From NCBI RefSeq assembly GCF_023571765.1, contig NZ_JAMJXC010000003.1, positions 310,001-374,000 of the forward strand: DNA of 64,000 nucleotides. Reading direction: 5' to 3'. The notes under the pieces were generated by a model, which was not told the DNA's origin, ran no database searches, and worked only from the letters and a program-made list of their open reading frames with translations. The translations under genes and the position numbers were made by a program. The stretch is from Xanthobacter aminoxidans (lineage in GTDB: Bacteria; Pseudomonadota; Alphaproteobacteria; Rhizobiales; Xanthobacteraceae). Of this stretch, positions 62,155 through 64,000 are shown piece after piece (position 1 is the stretch's first letter; each line of letters begins with the position of its first letter).

Positions 62155-63078
62155 ATGGAAACACGGGCCAACTACACCATCATCGGAGCCTTCACGCTCG
62201 CCGTCATCGCGGCCGCGTTTGGCTTCGTGTACTGGTTCGCCGGACCGCACGATTCCACGGCCCGCAAGGTCTATGAGATCGTCTTCGACGGCTCGGTCGC
62301 CGGCCTGCGCCAGGGCAACTCGGTGCTGTTCAACGGCATTCCGGTCGGCCAGGTGACGAGCCTCGGCCTCGTGCCGGGGCAGCCGGGGCAGGTTCTGGTC
62401 CAGATCGGCATCGACAACAAGGTGCCGGTGCTCTCCGACGCCCGCGCGGGCCTGGAATCCCAGGGGCTCACCGGCATCATCGCGGTGTCGATCCGCGGCG
62501 GAAAACCGGGCGCTCCCCCGCTGCCGCCGGGCCCGAACGGTTATCCCCGCATCGCATCCGATGGCGGGGCCGGCATGTCGGGCCTGATCAATACCGCGCA
62601 GGGAGCCGCGAAGAAGATCGAGGTTCTTCTCGACGCGATCAATCCTGACGAGATCAAGAACATCATCCACAACATCGACACCTTCGCCCAGGCGGTCGCC
62701 TCCAAGTCGGACGATGTGACGAGCGTGATCGAGCAGTCGAACGCGCTGGTGAAGCAGCTTAACGGTGTGGCGGAGCGAGTGGACAAGGTGGTTTCCAGTC
62801 TCCAGGCTGCCACTGAGGACAAGAACGGCCTGCTCAACCAGGCCACCGAGGCTGCCACGTCCGTGCGCAAGCTGGCGGACAATCTCGATCAGCGGACGGC
62901 GCTCCTCACCACCGAGATCAGCCGCTTCACCGGGCCCGGCCTGAAGCAGTTCGAGGCGCTGGCCACCGACGGACGCCGCACCCTTGGCGAGATCGACCGC
63001 GTGCTCAAGGGCATCGAGCGCAACCCTCAGCAATTCATCCTGGGCGGCGGCAACTCCATTCCGAAATACGGGCGATGA
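62155..63078 (+). CDS. mlaD: MCE-domain lipid-binding protein (MlaD-like)
   Basis: A 307-residue protein with one N-terminal membrane anchor (NYTIIGAFTLAVIAAAFGFVYWFAG) and an MCE domain (YEIVFDGSVAGLRQGNSVLFNGIPVGQVTSLGLVPGQPGQVLVQIGID) in the periplasm, followed by a long helical part (residues 150-290) that is much longer than in E. coli MlaD and looks like the tube-forming needle type. It takes lipids in the periplasm. 92 bases follow the ATPase gene. Confidence 0.92.
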   Translation: METRANYTIIGAFTLAVIAAAFGFVYWFAGPHDSTARKVYEIVFDGSVAGLRQGNSVLFNGIPVGQVTSLGLVPGQPGQVLVQIGIDNKVPVLSDARAGLESQGLTGIIAVSIRGGKPGAPPLPPGPNGYPRIASDGGAGMSGLINTAQGAAKKIEVLLDAINPDEIKNIIHNIDTFAQAVASKSDDVTSVIEQSNALVKQLNGVAERVDKVVSSLQAATEDKNGLLNQATEAATSVRKLADNLDQRTALLTTEISRFTGPGLKQFEALATDGRRTLGEIDRVLKGIERNPQQFILGGGNSIPKYGR

Positions 63079-63085
63079 GCCGATC

Positions 63086-63724
63086 ATGAGCGACGTTCCC
63101 GTCTCCCGTACCGCTGTGCTGACCCGGGCCGCTTCTCTGGGGCGTCGCCTGCCTGCCGCGTCCCTGTTCGTCGGTGCCGCGCTCTCTCTCGCCGCCTGTG
63201 GTTCGACCCCGACTCCCACCTACAACCTCTCGGCGCCCGGCGGCTTCACGGCCGGCGGCAGCGGCAACGGGCAGCTCGTGGTGGTGGCGCCGACGGCGCT
63301 TGCCGTGCTCAACACCGACAAGATCATGGTGGAGCCCGGAGCGGGGCAGGTCGCCTATCTCGCCGATGCCCAGTGGAGCGACAATCTCCCTGCGCTGCTG
63401 CACGCCCGCACCATCCAGGCGTTCGAGAATGCCAGCAAGCTGCGCCGCGTCGCCCGTCCCGGCGACGGCGTGAATGCCGACTACACGCTGGTGACGGACA
63501 TCCGCACCTTCGCGCTGCGCATTACCGATCAGGGGCCGGTGGCCGTGGTGGAGATTTCGGCCAAGCTCATCGGAACGCAGAGCGGGCGCATCTTGGCGGC
63601 GCAGGTGTTCCGCGCCGCCGTGCCGGCCGCTTCGTCCGCCGGTCCCGCCGCCACCGCCGCCCTTGATCAGGCGCAGGAGCAGGTGCTGGTGCAGATGGTG
63701 CGCTGGGCTTCGACCAAGTTCTGA
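63086..63724 (+). CDS. ABC-type transport auxiliary lipoprotein (PqiC-like)
   Basis: A 212-residue lipoprotein. A signal peptide with lipobox LSLAAC (cysteine about residue 38) is followed by VVAPTALAVLNTDKIMVEPGAGQVAYLADAQWSDNLPALLHARTIQAFENAS, the ABC_trans_aux domain. The family acts with MCE/Mla/Pqi transporters at the outer membrane or in periplasmic bridging, replacing MlaC or MlaA here. The ATG is at 63086, 8 bases after mlaD. It ends the operon. Confidence 0.9.
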   Translation: MSDVPVSRTAVLTRAASLGRRLPAASLFVGAALSLAACGSTPTPTYNLSAPGGFTAGGSGNGQLVVVAPTALAVLNTDKIMVEPGAGQVAYLADAQWSDNLPALLHARTIQAFENASKLRRVARPGDGVNADYTLVTDIRTFALRITDQGPVAVVEISAKLIGTQSGRILAAQVFRAAVPAASSAGPAATAALDQAQEQVLVQMVRWASTKF

Positions 63725-63750
63725 ACGGAAGGCGTGTCTGAACCGAAGGC

Positions 63751-63775
63751 GTCTGAACCGGCCGCTGGTTCAGAC
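63751..63775. terminator. Hairpin between the converging Mla operon and YcjX-like gene
   Basis: The stem GTCTGAACC/GGTTCAGAC is perfect with loop GGCCGCT. The left arm is also found as a direct copy at 63736-63744. The right arm spans the stop codon of the gene that comes from the right. There is no T-run. Confidence 0.5.
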
Positions 63776-64000
63776 GAGCCGGTCGGCCAGCAGGAACTGA
63801 AGCGCCCGATCGAGCCGGATGTGCGGGATGGGGGCGTCGCCGATGCCCGCAGGCGGGCGGAAGCGCAGGAAGCGGAAATCCACGTCGTCCTGCCCGTCGC
63901 CTGCCATGGATGAGGCGAGGCCCCGGAAACCTGCACCGGACGGATCGAACAGGGCATCCGGGTCCGCCGGCAGCTCGCCCGGAAACACCGCCACCTCCTC
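63770..64000 (-). CDS. YcjX-like protein, C-terminal end (cut by window)
   Basis: Only the last 76 residues are in the window: EEVAVFPGELPADPDALF at the border, then DVDFRFLRFRPPAGIGDAP and IPHIRLDRALQFLLADRLV. The last block fits my memory of the C-terminus of the YcjX/DUF463 family, a predicted P-loop protein of stress regulons, although the P-loop itself would be beyond the right edge. No start can be given. Confidence 0.55.
   Translation of the reverse strand, partial: EEVAVFPGELPADPDALFDPSGAGFRGLASSMAGDGQDDVDFRFLRFRPPAGIGDAPIPHIRLDRALQFLLADRLV

Overview
The window is a GC-rich (high 60s percent by eye), densely coded chromosomal segment of an alphaproteobacterium. Several gene sets point to the order Hyphomicrobiales and most probably the Xanthobacteraceae (Xanthobacter, Azorhizobium or Ancylobacter type): a short type-3 ProS, a complete aapJQMP amino-acid transporter, HmuP, a SufB-C-D operon with an Irr-type box, a CrtZ hydroxylase (Xanthobacter makes zeaxanthin-type pigments), and a block of archaeal-like genes for tetrahydromethanopterin (H4MPT) and methanofuran-type cofactors, which mark C1-using bacteria. 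The family placement is inference. I see no phage, insertion sequence, CRISPR array, rRNA or tRNA.

Layout. 1-4.0 kb: truncated rimO, tyrS divergent from anmK, a pair of inverted REP-like repeats and an alpha/beta hydrolase. 4.1-11.6 kb: the Fe-S assembly operon (IscS/NifS-like desulfurase, sufB, sufC, sufD, sufS, sufT, VOC protein), preceded by a clean promoter overlapped by an Irr/ICE-like palindrome. 12.1-16.3 kb: proS-lolC-lolD, with overlapping junctions, then a YdcF-like protein. 16.3-22.3 kb: conserved hypotheticals, a HTH-cupin regulator, thiD, an orphan Lrp ligand-binding domain and hmuP. 22.5-26.3 kb: a four-gene overlapping operon (ArnT-like transferase, PAP2 phosphatase, DPM-like GT2, LAB_N protein) that looks like lipid A remodelling. 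26.4-31.0 kb: aapPMQJ, divergent from a cystathionine beta-lyase. 32.5-41.4 kb: small membrane protein, panC, a VWA-like/DnaJ pair, a SPOR-tailed D,D-carboxypeptidase, a phasin with paired promoter repeats, and clpS-clpA.

41.5-47.6 kb is the most distinctive part. It holds crtZ, a pterin carbinolamine dehydratase-like gene, a class-III aminotransferase-fold protein with no possible Schiff-base lysine, and a converging five-gene overlapping operon (mfnE-like kinase, DmrB-like flavoprotein, dihydropteroate-synthase-like protein, DUF447, mfnB) for H4MPT/methanofuran-type cofactors. 47.8-53.3 kb has a cytochrome c, rsmE, a structured AT-rich leader, a GCS2-family ligase and an MgtA-type P-ATPase. 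53.3-64 kb has a fumarylacetoacetase-family enzyme, an LpxH-like metallophosphoesterase with a GT4 glycosyltransferase and a threonine dehydratase in an overlapping run, an MFS carrier, a dipeptide epimerase, an Mla-type lipid transport operon (STAS-permease fusion, ATPase, MCE protein, auxiliary lipoprotein) and a truncated YcjX-like gene.

Common threads are envelope maintenance (Lol, Mla, lipid A tailoring, PBP5-like enzyme, anhydroMurNAc kinase and Ala-Glu epimerase for murein recycling), iron use (Suf, HmuP) and C1 cofactors. Many start codons given here are my choice from ribosome binding sites and overlaps; where they differ from the longest open frame the entry says so.
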